Assembly (NCBI GenBank): GCA_964391725.1
Contig: CAYMNB010000009.1
Location: 1 to 64,000, forward strand
DNA: 64,000 nt
Source of the DNA: SpSt-1165 sp964391725
Lineage (GTDB): Bacteria; Chloroflexota; Anaerolineae; Anaerolineales; Anaerolineaceae
Reading direction: 5' to 3'
Shown one piece after another: positions 24,629 to 33,600 of this stretch (positions are counted from its first letter, which is position 1; each line of letters starts with the position of its first letter). The notes beneath the pieces are model-generated. The model ran no database searches. It saw nothing but the letters and a program-made list of their open reading frames with translations, and was not told where the DNA came from. Both the position numbers and the translations under genes were made by a program.

Positions 24629-25690
24629 ATGGGTGTTGATGCTTCTTTCGATATAGATGCTGTGCTGCCGCCGGCAGGTGAACCTGATTTTACCCAGTTG
24701 CTGCGGGTGCTGCGACGAGAAGAACCCCATCGCCCGACTTTGTTTGAATTCTTTCTGAATGACCGTCTGTATGAAAAGCTGGCAGGCAAGAAAATTTCGC
24801 CAGAGATGGAGTGGATCGCCTATGAGCGGGTGCGTTTTGCGGCGTACCCGCGGGCTGGTTATGACTATGTGACCGTGAAAGTGCCTGGCTTTGAATTTCC
24901 GCACGGAGAACAGGCGCATGACGCTTCCGTGTCGCAGAATGAAGGTGCGATGATCTCAGACCGCGCCAGCATGGAGGCTTACCCATGGATCGAAGCGGAA
25001 ACGGCGCGCTATGACTGGCTGGAAGAGCTGGCGCAATATCTGGCGCCGGGAATGAAAATGGTGATCTGGGGGCCTGGCGGGGTGCTGGAAAATGCCATTG
25101 CGTTGGTGGGGTATGAAAACCTGTGCCTGTTGATCATGGATGATCCCGATTTTGCCATGGAGCTGTTTGCTAACATTGGCAGCCGTCTGGAGCGCTATTA
25201 TCAGATTACTGCAGCCTATGATTTTGTCGGCGCTTGCATTTCTAACGATGATTGGGGTTTCAAGACCCAGACCTTGTTCTCGCCACGCGCCATGCGCCAG
25301 TTCGTGTTTCCGTGGCACAAGCGCATTGTGGAACAGATTCATGCGGCTGGCAAGCCTGCTATTCTGCATTCGTGCGGCAACTTTCTCAAGGTGCTGGATG
25401 ACATCGTGGACGACATGCAGTTTGATGCACGCCATTCCTACGAAGATACCATTATGCCCGTTGAAGAAGCGTATGAAGACCACCATCACCGCCTGGCGAT
25501 TTTGGGCGGGATCGATGTGGATTTTGTCTGCCGCGCGCCCATAGAAACCATTGAAGAACGCTGCCGCCAAATGCTGGCAAGGGTCAGAGGGCGCGGCGGG
25601 TATGCATTGGGGACAGGTAACAGTGTGCCGGCCTACGTGCCGGACGAAGGATATTTTGCTATGATTCGCACGGCTCTGCAGATGCGGTGA
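24629..25690 (+). CDS. Uroporphyrinogen decarboxylase-fold protein (MtaA/methyltransferase-like)
   Basis: A 353-residue protein of the UroD superfamily. The C-terminal half carries the family pattern ILHSCGNFLKVLDDI, then HSYED, a beta strand LAILGGIDVDF and a final GGYALGTGNSVP block. It lacks the N-terminal substrate-binding motif of true UroD (a RQAGR-like sequence is absent), so haem synthesis is unlikely. Related proteins are corrinoid-dependent methyltransferases or unassigned. No corrinoid protein is adjacent. The start is supported by GGGAG eight bases upstream of the ATG. Confidence 0.88.
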   Translation: MGVDASFDIDAVLPPAGEPDFTQLLRVLRREEPHRPTLFEFFLNDRLYEKLAGKKISPEMEWIAYERVRFAAYPRAGYDYVTVKVPGFEFPHGEQAHDASVSQNEGAMISDRASMEAYPWIEAETARYDWLEELAQYLAPGMKMVIWGPGGVLENAIALVGYENLCLLIMDDPDFAMELFANIGSRLERYYQITAAYDFVGACISNDDWGFKTQTLFSPRAMRQFVFPWHKRIVEQIHAAGKPAILHSCGNFLKVLDDIVDDMQFDARHSYEDTIMPVEEAYEDHHHRLAILGGIDVDFVCRAPIETIEERCRQMLARVRGRGGYALGTGNSVPAYVPDEGYFAMIRTALQMR

Positions 25691-25728
25691 TATCATAGAT
25701 ATTAAGCAAACAGGTTAAAGGAGAGAAG

Positions 25729-26826
25729 ATGATGGCCAAACACATAGGAATCCTGACAGCAGATGGTGACAGTCCGGGATTGAATGCCGCCATTCGCGCT
25801 TTTGGCAAGTCTGCCATCGGGCATCATGGGTATCGTATCACCGGATTTCTGGATGGTTTTCATGGCTTACAAACCAATACTGCCATGGAGATGTCAGCGG
25901 GTGATTTTTCGGGTATTTTAACCGCTGGCGGCACCACGTTGGGCACCAGCCGCCTGAAGATAGATGACCTGGAACCACTGATCGCTTCTCTTGAAGAACA
26001 TGAACTCGACGGGCTGGTTTGTTTTGGCGGCAAGGACACGCAACACCTGGCGTACCGCCTGAAACAAGCCGGGGTGAATGTAATCACGCTGCCCAAAAGC
26101 ATCACCAACCACATTCCCAAAACCGACCGCTGTATTGGTTTTGACAGCGCTCTGACAGTGGCGGCTGAATCCATAGACCGGCTGCACACCACCGCCCACA
26201 GCCACCATCGTATCATTGTGGTGGAGATCATGGGCGACGATGCAGGCTGGCTGGCGCTGGGGGCCGGCATTGCTGGCGGGGCGGATGTGATCCTGATCCC
26301 AGAGATCCCCTATCATGTGGACAGCGTGGCGGAGACGATTCTGGAACGCAGCCGCAAAGGCAAGCGTTTCAGCCTGGTGGCGGTGGCAGAAGGGGCGATC
26401 TCCGAAGAAGATCATCAATTTTTCTTGAAGGCGCGCGAGGTGAATCAATTTTTGCGTTCGGGCAGTGATGATTATCAGGAGGTCGAATCTCAGTTAATGC
26501 AATTGGAAGAAGACTTTACTGGTAAGACCATTGACCTGGCGCAGCGATTGAACCAGGCGACCCAATTGGATACCCGCATCACCATTCTTGGTTTTCTGCA
26601 GCGCGGCGGTGCCCCCACCGCTACAGACCGACTGCTGGCAACGACGCTGGGTACCAGCGCGGCGCTGCTGGCGGCTGATAACCACTGGGGGGTGATGGTG
26701 GCGAATCAGGGCGGGGAGGTAGTGCCGGTTGCGCTGGAGGAAGTGATCCAGGGTGAGAAAACCGTGCCGCTCGACCATCCCTGGGTGATGAGCGCACGTG
26801 CGGTTGGCACCAATCTGGGCGACTGA
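25729..26826 (+). CDS. Phosphofructokinase-family protein with altered catalytic residues
   Basis: A 365-residue protein with the phosphofructokinase fold: TADGDSPGLNAAIR, TAGGTTLGTSR, CIGFDSALTVAAESIDRLHT, SHHR and VVEIMGDDAGWLALGAG. By eye against E. coli PfkA, the catalytic TIDND becomes S124-I-T-N-H128, so the base Asp127 is Thr and Asp129 is His. GGDGS becomes GGKDT, and MGR becomes MGD. Lys123 matches the PPi-dependent branch. These changes argue against ordinary ATP- or PPi-PFK activity, so either a changed reaction or a regulatory role is likely. The frame is intact. GGAG lies five bases before the ATG. The assignment to the fold is firm; function is open. Confidence 0.85.
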   Translation: MMAKHIGILTADGDSPGLNAAIRAFGKSAIGHHGYRITGFLDGFHGLQTNTAMEMSAGDFSGILTAGGTTLGTSRLKIDDLEPLIASLEEHELDGLVCFGGKDTQHLAYRLKQAGVNVITLPKSITNHIPKTDRCIGFDSALTVAAESIDRLHTTAHSHHRIIVVEIMGDDAGWLALGAGIAGGADVILIPEIPYHVDSVAETILERSRKGKRFSLVAVAEGAISEEDHQFFLKAREVNQFLRSGSDDYQEVESQLMQLEEDFTGKTIDLAQRLNQATQLDTRITILGFLQRGGAPTATDRLLATTLGTSAALLAADNHWGVMVANQGGEVVPVALEEVIQGEKTVPLDHPWVMSARAVGTNLGD

Positions 26827-26841
26827 GCCTTTCTGCAGAAA

Positions 26842-26887
26842 AAAGCAATTGCTTTGTCAATGTTTCCAATGACGGGTAGGTTATAAT
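26842..26887 (+). promoter_or_regulatory. nadK promoter region with palindrome
   Basis: A perfect 14-bp palindrome AAAGCAATTGCTTT (26842-26855) precedes TATAAT (26882-26887). The ATG of nadK is only six bases after the -10 box, with no Shine-Dalgarno site, so the message may be leaderless. No -35 box at normal spacing was found. Confidence 0.4.
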
Positions 26888-26893
26888 AGCTGC

Positions 26894-27796
26894 ATGCGCA
26901 CACAACCACGGGATTATCATCACGTAGCCATCATCACACACCCAAACCACGCAGAAACCGATGCGCTGGTAGTGGAGGTGCGTCAATTCTTGATAGGCAG
27001 CGGGGTGGAGGATATTTGTTCTTTCACCTTTGAACAGGATGATCCACCGCAGTGTTTGTGGGAGCAGGAACTGGATTTGGTGATCACAATCGGCGGCGAC
27101 GGCACTATGCTGCGTGCCAGCCATTTGTGCGGGCCACGCGGCATCCCCTTGATTGGTATCAATATGGGCCGGCTGGGTTTTCTGACTGAGTTGACCCGTG
27201 ATAATTGGCAGGATCATCTGCCGACCTTGTTTGGGCCAGATTCACCCGCCCGCCTGGAGCAGCGTATGATGCTGCACGGCGTGCATTCACGCGGTGACAA
27301 AGTGTTGCATGAATGGGATGTGTTGAATGACCTGGTGGTGGTGCGCGGGCGCTTCGTGCGCCCGATCACGCTCAGTGTAAGTGTGAACCAGACTCCGATT
27401 GTAGGCTATGTAGCGGATGGTTTAATCGTTTCTTCTGCCACCGGTTCCACCGCTTATTCACTGGCGGTGGGCGGGCCGATCCTGCTGCCAGAAATGCGCA
27501 ACATGGTCATCATCCCCATCAGTCCCCATTTCTCCATCGATCGTGCGTTTGTGCTATCTGACCAGGACGAGGTTTCGATTCGCCTGGAAACCGAACATGA
27601 AGCCGTGATCAGCCCGGATGGCAAACAATCCGTGATGATCGAAAATGGCGATGTGCTGACGGTCAGCGCCAGCACGTTCACAGCTGATTTTGTGCGTTTT
27701 TCGTCAAAGCGCGCCTTCTATCGCAATATCATACAATATATGGAGCGCAACCCGATTGCGCTCAAATTGTACAACGAGAATGCTGAACAGGATTGA
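26894..27796 (+). CDS. nadK: NAD kinase
   Basis: A 300-residue NAD kinase, which phosphorylates NAD to NADP in the cytoplasm. The catalytic GGDGT motif (TIGGDGTMLRAS), the GINMGRLGFLTE block, the NDLVV segment and DGLIVSSATGSTAYSLAVGG are intact, with ISPHFSIDRAFVLSD towards the C terminus. Three bases separate it from the following zinc-finger membrane protein, and recN follows, a linkage often seen for nadK and recN in bacteria. Translation may be leaderless (see the promoter entry). Confidence 0.97.
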   Translation: MRTQPRDYHHVAIITHPNHAETDALVVEVRQFLIGSGVEDICSFTFEQDDPPQCLWEQELDLVITIGGDGTMLRASHLCGPRGIPLIGINMGRLGFLTELTRDNWQDHLPTLFGPDSPARLEQRMMLHGVHSRGDKVLHEWDVLNDLVVVRGRFVRPITLSVSVNQTPIVGYVADGLIVSSATGSTAYSLAVGGPILLPEMRNMVIIPISPHFSIDRAFVLSDQDEVSIRLETEHEAVISPDGKQSVMIENGDVLTVSASTFTADFVRFSSKRAFYRNIIQYMERNPIALKLYNENAEQD

Positions 27797-27799
27797 TGC

Positions 27800-28357
27800 A
27801 TGACCGAAGACCAGGCAAAAACCTTCTGCCACAATCACCCCACGGTGGAAACCGCGTTGCGCTGCAACCAGTGCGGTGAATATATCTGCGCCAATTGTGC
27901 CGTACATACCCCCACGGGCTATCGCTGCAAGGATTGTCTCCGCCAACAGCAGAAGAAGTTTGATACCAGCCAGCCGATGGATCTTGTTTTTGCGGTGGTG
28001 GTAGCGGGTGTGCTGTCATTTCTTGGCAGCCTGGTGATCAGCTGGGTGGTTGGGTTTTGGGGGTTTCTGTCCATTTTTCTGGCGCCGATCGCCGGCACCA
28101 TCATCGGCGAGGCGGCCCGCAAGGTAACCGGACGCCGTCGGTCGAAGAAGCTGTTTGTTTCAGTGGCGGTGGCTACAGCACTTGGTGCACTGCCGCTGTT
28201 CATTTTTAGTCTGCTTGGGTTTCTCCTTACCCTGGGGAGCGGGGCGGGTGGTTGGTTATCGATCTTGCGGCCGGTGTGGTTTGGTTATTATCTGGTGACG
28301 GTGACCACCACGGCGTATTTCCGTATCTCCGGTCAACCGTTGCGGTTGAAACGATAA
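27800..28357 (+). CDS. B-box-like zinc-finger membrane protein
   Basis: A 185-residue protein. Residues 9-45 hold a treble-clef or B-box-like zinc site: CHNHP, CNQCGEYICANCA, then GYRCKDC. Three or four hydrophobic segments follow (about 58-80, 82-102, 112-140 and 145-165). Similar small proteins with an N-terminal B-box zinc finger and a membrane domain are common but uncharacterised. It lies three bases after nadK and 19 before recN, so it is co-transcribed with both. Function unknown. Confidence 0.8.
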   Translation: MTEDQAKTFCHNHPTVETALRCNQCGEYICANCAVHTPTGYRCKDCLRQQQKKFDTSQPMDLVFAVVVAGVLSFLGSLVISWVVGFWGFLSIFLAPIAGTIIGEAARKVTGRRRSKKLFVSVAVATALGALPLFIFSLLGFLLTLGSGAGGWLSILRPVWFGYYLVTVTTTAYFRISGQPLRLKR

Positions 28358-28376
28358 GGCGGACGGGCAGCGCGTT

Positions 28377-30125
28377 ATGTTGAAGGAATTGCGAATCCAG
28401 GATTTTGCCATCATTGAAGAGTTGAACCTTGCCTTCGGTTCCGGTCTGGTGATCTTGACCGGTGAAACTGGCGCGGGCAAATCTATTTTGCTGGACGCAA
28501 TTCTGACATTGGTGGGGGCGCCGGGTGATATGACCTTTATCCGCAAAGGGGCTGAACGCGCCATTGTAGAGGGTACCTTCACTCTTAATCCTTCTTTGCA
28601 TGAGGGACTGATTGCGATCTTAAAAGAAGAGGAACTGTTGCTGGATGAGCATGAATTGACCTTATCGCGAGAACTGCGCAGCAGCGGACGTTCGCTGGCG
28701 CGGGTGAACGGGGTCAGCGCTTCCGCCAGGGTGGTGCGCTCATTGAGTGAGTACTTACTTGATATTCACGGCCAGGCGGAGCATCTTTCGTTGTTGAACA
28801 CACGCCAGCATATCAAGCTGCTGGATCGTTATGCCAATGTCGACGGGGCGCTGGCAGATTATCAGAAGGAATACCGTGCTTTGCAGCAACTGCGGCGTGA
28901 ACTGGCAGACCTGCGCCAGGCGCAGTTGGATGCCGAACGCCGTATGGATTTGCTGGAGTTTCAAGCAGGCGAAATTGAGGCAGCAGGTGTCAAGCCGGGG
29001 GAAGATGAAACCCTGAAGCAGGAACGCGACCGCCTGGCGAATGCCGAAACACTCAGCCAGCTGGCATCACAGAGCCTGTTCTTGATCGAAGAAGGCGATG
29101 AACAGGTACCGGCAGTATCAGACCTGTTGGGCGAGATCAGCGCTGCCGTGCTGGACCTGGCAAAATTGGACAAAGCACAGCAAGGGTTGGCGGACACCTC
29201 TGAATTGATCATTGACCAGCTGGCGGAACTGGAGCGCTCGCTGCATGACTATCTTGAAACCATCGAGTTTAACCCGGCGCGCCTGAACCAGGTGGAAGAA
29301 CGGGTGGACCTGCTCAACCGCCTTAAGCGTAAATATGGCGGCAGGCTGGAGGCGGTGATTGCCTTTGGCAAACGCTGCCGTGATGAAATCGAAACCATCA
29401 CCCACGCTGATGAACGTATCGAAGTGCTGGAACAAAAAGAACAGGAATACCTGACAATCTTGAGCGACAAAGCTATGGGTATCTCGGCCGCACGAGCCAT
29501 GGCTGCTGTGGCGATGGGCAAAGGCATCGAACAGGAGTTGAATGACCTCAACATGAGCGGCGCACAATTTCAGGTTTCCTTCAACCACCAACCAGATGAA
29601 AATGGATTGCTGATCGCCAGCGGTGAGCGGGTGGCATTCAGCGAAAACGGCATTGATGTGGTCGAGTTCCTCATCGCCCCGAACCAGGGCGAGGGTTTCA
29701 AACCGCTGGTCAAAATTGCCTCAGGCGGTGAGACCTCCCGTTTGATGTTGGCGCTGAAGAATGTGTTGACCAAAGCCGACACCATTCCTACGCTGATCTT
29801 CGATGAGATTGATCAGGGCATTGGCGGGCGGGTTGGTTTCATCGTCGGAGAGAAATTGTGGCGATTGGCGCGCGAACACCAGGTGTTGTGCGTGACGCAC
29901 CTGCCGCAATTGGCGGCTTTTGGCGACAGGCATTATCACATCGCGAAGCAAATCACGGAGGATGAACGCACGGTTACCCGTGTGGAACTGGTGGAAGGGG
30001 AGCGGCGTTTACAGGAATTGGCCGCCATGCTGGGCGGCGTGGGCGACACCAGCTTGCAGGCAGCCGAAGAGTTACAGCAGCGCGCCAGGGAACGTCAGCA
30101 GGTGCTGGCTGCGCGATTGGACTGA
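28377..30125 (+). CDS. recN: DNA repair protein RecN
   Basis: A 582-residue SMC-like ATPase acting early in double-strand break repair. Walker A is LTGETGAGKSILLDAI near residue 25, the family-specific DIHGQAEHLSLL comes next, a central coiled coil spans about 160-400, and the C-terminal half holds the signature SGGETSRLMLALK and Walker B TLIFDEIDQGIGGRVG. Length is near the family norm. It converges with the EFR1 gene, with 13 bases between stops and no obvious terminator. Confidence 0.97.
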   Translation: MLKELRIQDFAIIEELNLAFGSGLVILTGETGAGKSILLDAILTLVGAPGDMTFIRKGAERAIVEGTFTLNPSLHEGLIAILKEEELLLDEHELTLSRELRSSGRSLARVNGVSASARVVRSLSEYLLDIHGQAEHLSLLNTRQHIKLLDRYANVDGALADYQKEYRALQQLRRELADLRQAQLDAERRMDLLEFQAGEIEAAGVKPGEDETLKQERDRLANAETLSQLASQSLFLIEEGDEQVPAVSDLLGEISAAVLDLAKLDKAQQGLADTSELIIDQLAELERSLHDYLETIEFNPARLNQVEERVDLLNRLKRKYGGRLEAVIAFGKRCRDEIETITHADERIEVLEQKEQEYLTILSDKAMGISAARAMAAVAMGKGIEQELNDLNMSGAQFQVSFNHQPDENGLLIASGERVAFSENGIDVVEFLIAPNQGEGFKPLVKIASGGETSRLMLALKNVLTKADTIPTLIFDEIDQGIGGRVGFIVGEKLWRLAREHQVLCVTHLPQLAAFGDRHYHIAKQITEDERTVTRVELVEGERRLQELAAMLGGVGDTSLQAAEELQQRARERQQVLAARLD

Positions 30126-30138
30126 AGCAATCTGGTTA

Positions 30139-30984
30139 TCACTTTTTTTCGATTAACATCTCTGGCTTAAATTCAGATACCGGACCCTGATAAGGTTGTA
30201 TACCAAACATGTCCGGGTTGTAGGGGCGTTTGAATGACAGAATTGCCAGTTCTGGGCAGTAATTAAAACAACGCAGACACTTAATACATCGGTCATCGAA
30301 TTGCGGCAATCCTTCAACCAGGGTGATGTTATCGACCGGGCACAGACGCACGCAACGACCGCAGCTGGTGCATTTCTGGGGATCTACACTCCATAGTTTC
30401 ATTTTGTAAGACTCAAAAGACTTGCGCCAGAAGTAACGTTGGGTCCAGCCGAAACTCCAAAAAGAGTTCTTGCCCATGATCCAGGGTTGGTTGTCAACAA
30501 TGCGCTGTGCGAGTTTGGCGGCTCGTTCGGCGGCATGCGGCAATTTTGCCTGAAATAGCTTCAAGATCATGGTGATGATCCAGCCAAAATCAGCATTGAT
30601 GTTGTTGGGCATGTTAAAGTGCACTGCCCAGCGGATCTGGTAGCCTTTGGCTTCGATCAACTTGTGCAAAAAATAGGCGCCATTACCTGACCAGGCAGCC
30701 TGGGTGACATAGATGAACATGGTTTTTTGCCCGGTCACAACCGGGAGATTGTGGATGAATTTCTGCATGATGAGGGGCGCGTCGGAGCCATAGGTGGGAT
30801 AGCCAATGCCGACCATGGCCGCTTTTTCGATTAATTCCTGCACCTTGGCATCTGTCGCCTGTTCGATGGAGATCGGCTGCGGCTGGCAGCCGCGCTCTTG
30901 CAGTTCCTCCGCGATCTGGTTGCCAACCCACCAGGTGTTGCCGGTGCCTGAGAAGTAAAAGATGGGAATGAATGTTTCCGTCAT
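30139..30984 (-). CDS. EFR1-family flavodoxin-ferredoxin fusion
   Basis: A 281-residue electron-transfer protein. An N-terminal flavodoxin-like domain with the FMN phosphate loop YFSGTGNT is followed near residues 195-250 by two [4Fe-4S] sites: CTSCGRCVRLCP and CIKCLRCFNYCP. This is the EFR1 layout; partner and electron donor are unknown. The ATG at 30984 is chosen because AGGAG lies eight bases before it; a GTG at 31002 is in frame upstream. It starts 37 bases after the histidine kinase stop on the same strand, so it may be part of the phosphate two-component operon. Confidence 0.9.
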   Translation of the reverse strand: MTETFIPIFYFSGTGNTWWVGNQIAEELQERGCQPQPISIEQATDAKVQELIEKAAMVGIGYPTYGSDAPLIMQKFIHNLPVVTGQKTMFIYVTQAAWSGNGAYFLHKLIEAKGYQIRWAVHFNMPNNINADFGWIITMILKLFQAKLPHAAERAAKLAQRIVDNQPWIMGKNSFWSFGWTQRYFWRKSFESYKMKLWSVDPQKCTSCGRCVRLCPVDNITLVEGLPQFDDRCIKCLRCFNYCPELAILSFKRPYNPDMFGIQPYQGPVSEFKPEMLIEKK

Positions 30985-31021
30985 TTCTGTCTCCTGTTTC
31001 ACCTTTTCCTCATCAATGATG

Positions 31022-32794
31022 TCATTTTTGTGCCTGCAGGGTTGGGATGGTGAAAGAAAAGGTAGAACCTTTGCCTACCTCACTATCAACCCAGATCCTG
31101 CCGCCATGGGCTTCGATCACGGTTTTGGCGATGGAAAGACCCAGGCCCATGCCTTTGGTGGTGCGGGCGCGGTCTACCTTATAAAAACGTTCAAAAATCT
31201 GGCTGGCATCCTCCGCGGGGATACCAATGCCATTATCGCGAATCGAAACCGTGATCTCGTCTTCGCTCTGTTGAGCACTCACTGTGATCGCCCCGCCGGG
31301 CGGGGTGAATTTGATTGCGTTGTGCAGCAGGTTGGTGATAACAGCGCTCAGGCGTTCGGTATCCGCCATTACCATCGGCAGAAAGCGGGGTAACTCAAGG
31401 GTTAAAGAAAGTTTGGCGCGCTCCGCCTGGGACAGCATGCGTTCGACAGCTGGCTCGAGAATCGTTGCCAGCGGGATTGGTTTGATCTGCAGCGGTACCT
31501 CGCCAGACTGGGTGCGTGATAGCTCCAGCAGTTCTTCGACCAGTTGTGACATGGTTTCAATGGATTCTTCCATTAAGTCCAAGAAATGCTGGGCGGCTTC
31601 AGGATCATCGATGGCACCGTCTTGCAGGGTTTCCGTCATCAAGCGCAGGGAGGTGATCGGCGTGCGCAGGTCATGGGAGATGTTGGAAATAAAATCTCTG
31701 CGGATGGTTTCCAGTCGGCGTAAGGCGGTCAGGTCCTGCAAAATCAACAAGTAGCCCAGTTCCTGTAATTCAACGAAGGGTGTGATGATGACCTGTAAAA
31801 AACGCCCCTGTTCGCCGCTGGTTTCGATGAGCGCACCCTGCTGTTCGCCACTTTCCTGGCATCTGTGCCACAGGTCAATGACCTGGTGATGGCGCACCAC
31901 CTCAGCGAAGGAGTGGCCTACGGAGTCTTCCTGGCGCGTGAGCAATAACTGCATGGCAGCCGGGTTGATGTATTTCACCATGCCAATGTTATCAGTAATC
32001 AAGGCGCCATCCGCCATTTGCTCCAGTACCACTGACAGGCGGTTTTTTTCGCTGTTAATGATCGCCAGCTGGGCTGCAAACCGTTCGCCCATATTGTTGA
32101 GAGCGCGGTTCAATGACTGCAGGTCCTGCGAACGCGTGTGTGCGATGGTATATTTGAAATCGCCTGCTTCGAGGCGTTCCAAGCGTTCTGCCAGTTCACG
32201 GATGGGGCGGGCGTTGTTGTTGGAAATAATGATCGAGATGAGGATAAAGATGACCACCATGGTGCCGGTCAACAGGGTGATGATCTGCGATACCTGGTTC
32301 AGGTAAGCATTGAAAGTTGTTGAAGGAATCGCAACCCGCACCACACCGACCATCTCGCCGGCGTGCACTGCGCTTGCTGCGGTGTAGATAACTTCTTCCT
32401 GCAGGGTGGCGCTGCCGCGGATATTGGCACCTTCACCAAAACGGATGGCTTGCTGCACTTCGGGGCGGTATAAGTGGTTATCCATGGTCAGGCGGTCATC
32501 ATTTGATTCGCCCAATACGGTGCCATCAGGGGCGATGAGGGTGACTCTTGCGTTTAACAGTTGTGCGTAATGGCGGGCGATGTCATCGATCCCTTCAGAA
32601 GGGGTGGCTTGTGCCAGTTGCGGCGCCAGCACTTCTGCCAGCAAATGGGACTCACCCAACAATTTTTCCTGATAGACGTTGAGGAAGGTATTGCGCAACA
32701 GGGTGGTAACTGACAGGGCAAGAATCATCATACCCACTACAATGATGATGATGAAGGGGATCGCAATTCGATTGCGCAAGCTGTTGCGCAACAT
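31022..32794 (-). CDS. phoR: PhoR-type sensor histidine kinase
   Basis: A 590-residue membrane kinase. Two membrane helices (about 9-32 and 168-192) flank an extracytoplasmic sensor of about 135 residues. HAMP (about 192-245), PAS (about 252-355), HisKA with the phospho-acceptor in FISNISHDLRTPITSLR, and an HATPase domain with N box LLHNAIKF and G boxes DNGIGI and GMGLGLSI follow. The PAS-containing layout is that of PhoR/PnpS. The ATG at 32794, with GAGG seven bases upstream, follows the regulator stop by two bases. Assignment to phosphate sensing rests on linkage to pstSCAB and the Pho boxes. Confidence 0.9.
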   Translation of the reverse strand: MLRNSLRNRIAIPFIIIIVVGMMILALSVTTLLRNTFLNVYQEKLLGESHLLAEVLAPQLAQATPSEGIDDIARHYAQLLNARVTLIAPDGTVLGESNDDRLTMDNHLYRPEVQQAIRFGEGANIRGSATLQEEVIYTAASAVHAGEMVGVVRVAIPSTTFNAYLNQVSQIITLLTGTMVVIFILISIIISNNNARPIRELAERLERLEAGDFKYTIAHTRSQDLQSLNRALNNMGERFAAQLAIINSEKNRLSVVLEQMADGALITDNIGMVKYINPAAMQLLLTRQEDSVGHSFAEVVRHHQVIDLWHRCQESGEQQGALIETSGEQGRFLQVIITPFVELQELGYLLILQDLTALRRLETIRRDFISNISHDLRTPITSLRLMTETLQDGAIDDPEAAQHFLDLMEESIETMSQLVEELLELSRTQSGEVPLQIKPIPLATILEPAVERMLSQAERAKLSLTLELPRFLPMVMADTERLSAVITNLLHNAIKFTPPGGAITVSAQQSEDEITVSIRDNGIGIPAEDASQIFERFYKVDRARTTKGMGLGLSIAKTVIEAHGGRIWVDSEVGKGSTFSFTIPTLQAQK

Positions 32795-32796
32795 GG

Positions 32797-33513
32797 TCAA
32801 CCCTCGAAGCGATAACCGGTGCCGTGGATGGTGATAATGCGGGCGGGGTTGGCCGGATCGGGTTCAATTTTTTCACGCAGCCAGCGGATATGCACGTCTA
32901 CGGTGCGGGTGCCGCCGGTATATTCCCAACCCCACACTTCGCGCAGAATGGTGTCACGTGAGAGAGCGGCACGGCGGTGAGAGGCAAGATAGTGCAGCAG
33001 GTCATATTCTTTGGGTTTCATGACGAGGATTTGACTGTTGCGCGTCACCTCACGGCGATTGTTATCGATGACCAGGTCGCCATGCTGCAGGATTTGTTTG
33101 GCGTCCCCCGATTCGTTTTTTCCTTTTTGATCGGCGTCATCCTGAATCATCTTCATGCGGCGCAGGTGGGCTTTGACGCGTGAAAGAAGTTCGCGCATGC
33201 TGAACGGTTTGACAATGTAGTCATCGGCGCCCATCTCCAACCCCAGTACGCGGTCAATCTCACCCGAGCGGGCGGTCAGCATGATGATGGGCAGGTTAAG
33301 TTCTTTGCGCAAGATGCGGCAGACTTCAAACCCATCCACGTTGGGCAGCATGATATCCAGGATCATCATATCCGGTTGGTGCTGCTTGGCGAGTGTGATG
33401 GCGGTTTCACCGTCGGCGGCAATAAGAATTTCATATCCCTGTTGACGCAGGTTATAGGCGATGGTTTCCCGCAAAGCGAGTTCGTCTTCAACTACCAGAA
33501 TTGTTTCGGTCAT
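32797..33513 (-). CDS. phoB: PhoB/PhoP-type OmpR-family response regulator
   Basis: A 238-residue regulator: receiver domain (1-120) with the phospho-acceptor Asp in MMILDIMLPNVDG, the conserved MLTARSGEIDRVLG and IVKPFSMRELLSR; then a winged-helix DNA-binding domain (about 140-238) ending DVHIRWLREKIEPDPANP and GTGYRFEG. It probably binds the TTAACA-type direct repeats found upstream of pstS, the second pstB and perhaps its own gene. It is translationally close to the kinase gene. The choice between a PhoB and PhoP name is arbitrary here. Confidence 0.92.
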   Translation of the reverse strand: MTETILVVEDELALRETIAYNLRQQGYEILIAADGETAITLAKQHQPDMMILDIMLPNVDGFEVCRILRKELNLPIIMLTARSGEIDRVLGLEMGADDYIVKPFSMRELLSRVKAHLRRMKMIQDDADQKGKNESGDAKQILQHGDLVIDNNRREVTRNSQILVMKPKEYDLLHYLASHRRAALSRDTILREVWGWEYTGGTRTVDVHIRWLREKIEPDPANPARIITIHGTGYRFEG

Positions 33514-33544
33514 GGTTGATCTTTTCTGTTAACAAACTGAATTG

Positions 33545-33597
33545 ATTATAACAAAATGCTACCTGTTGAACGGATGAATAGTTTAACGGATTGTTAA
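33545..33597 (-). promoter_or_regulatory. Response-regulator promoter with possible Pho box
   Basis: On the minus strand, TTAACA (33592-33597) and TTAAAC (33581-33586) are 11 bp apart, and TATAAT (33545-33550) lies 30 bp further on. The gap from the hexamers to the -10 is longer than at the pst promoters, so direct activation is uncertain. Confidence 0.4.
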
Positions 33598-33600
33598 AGC

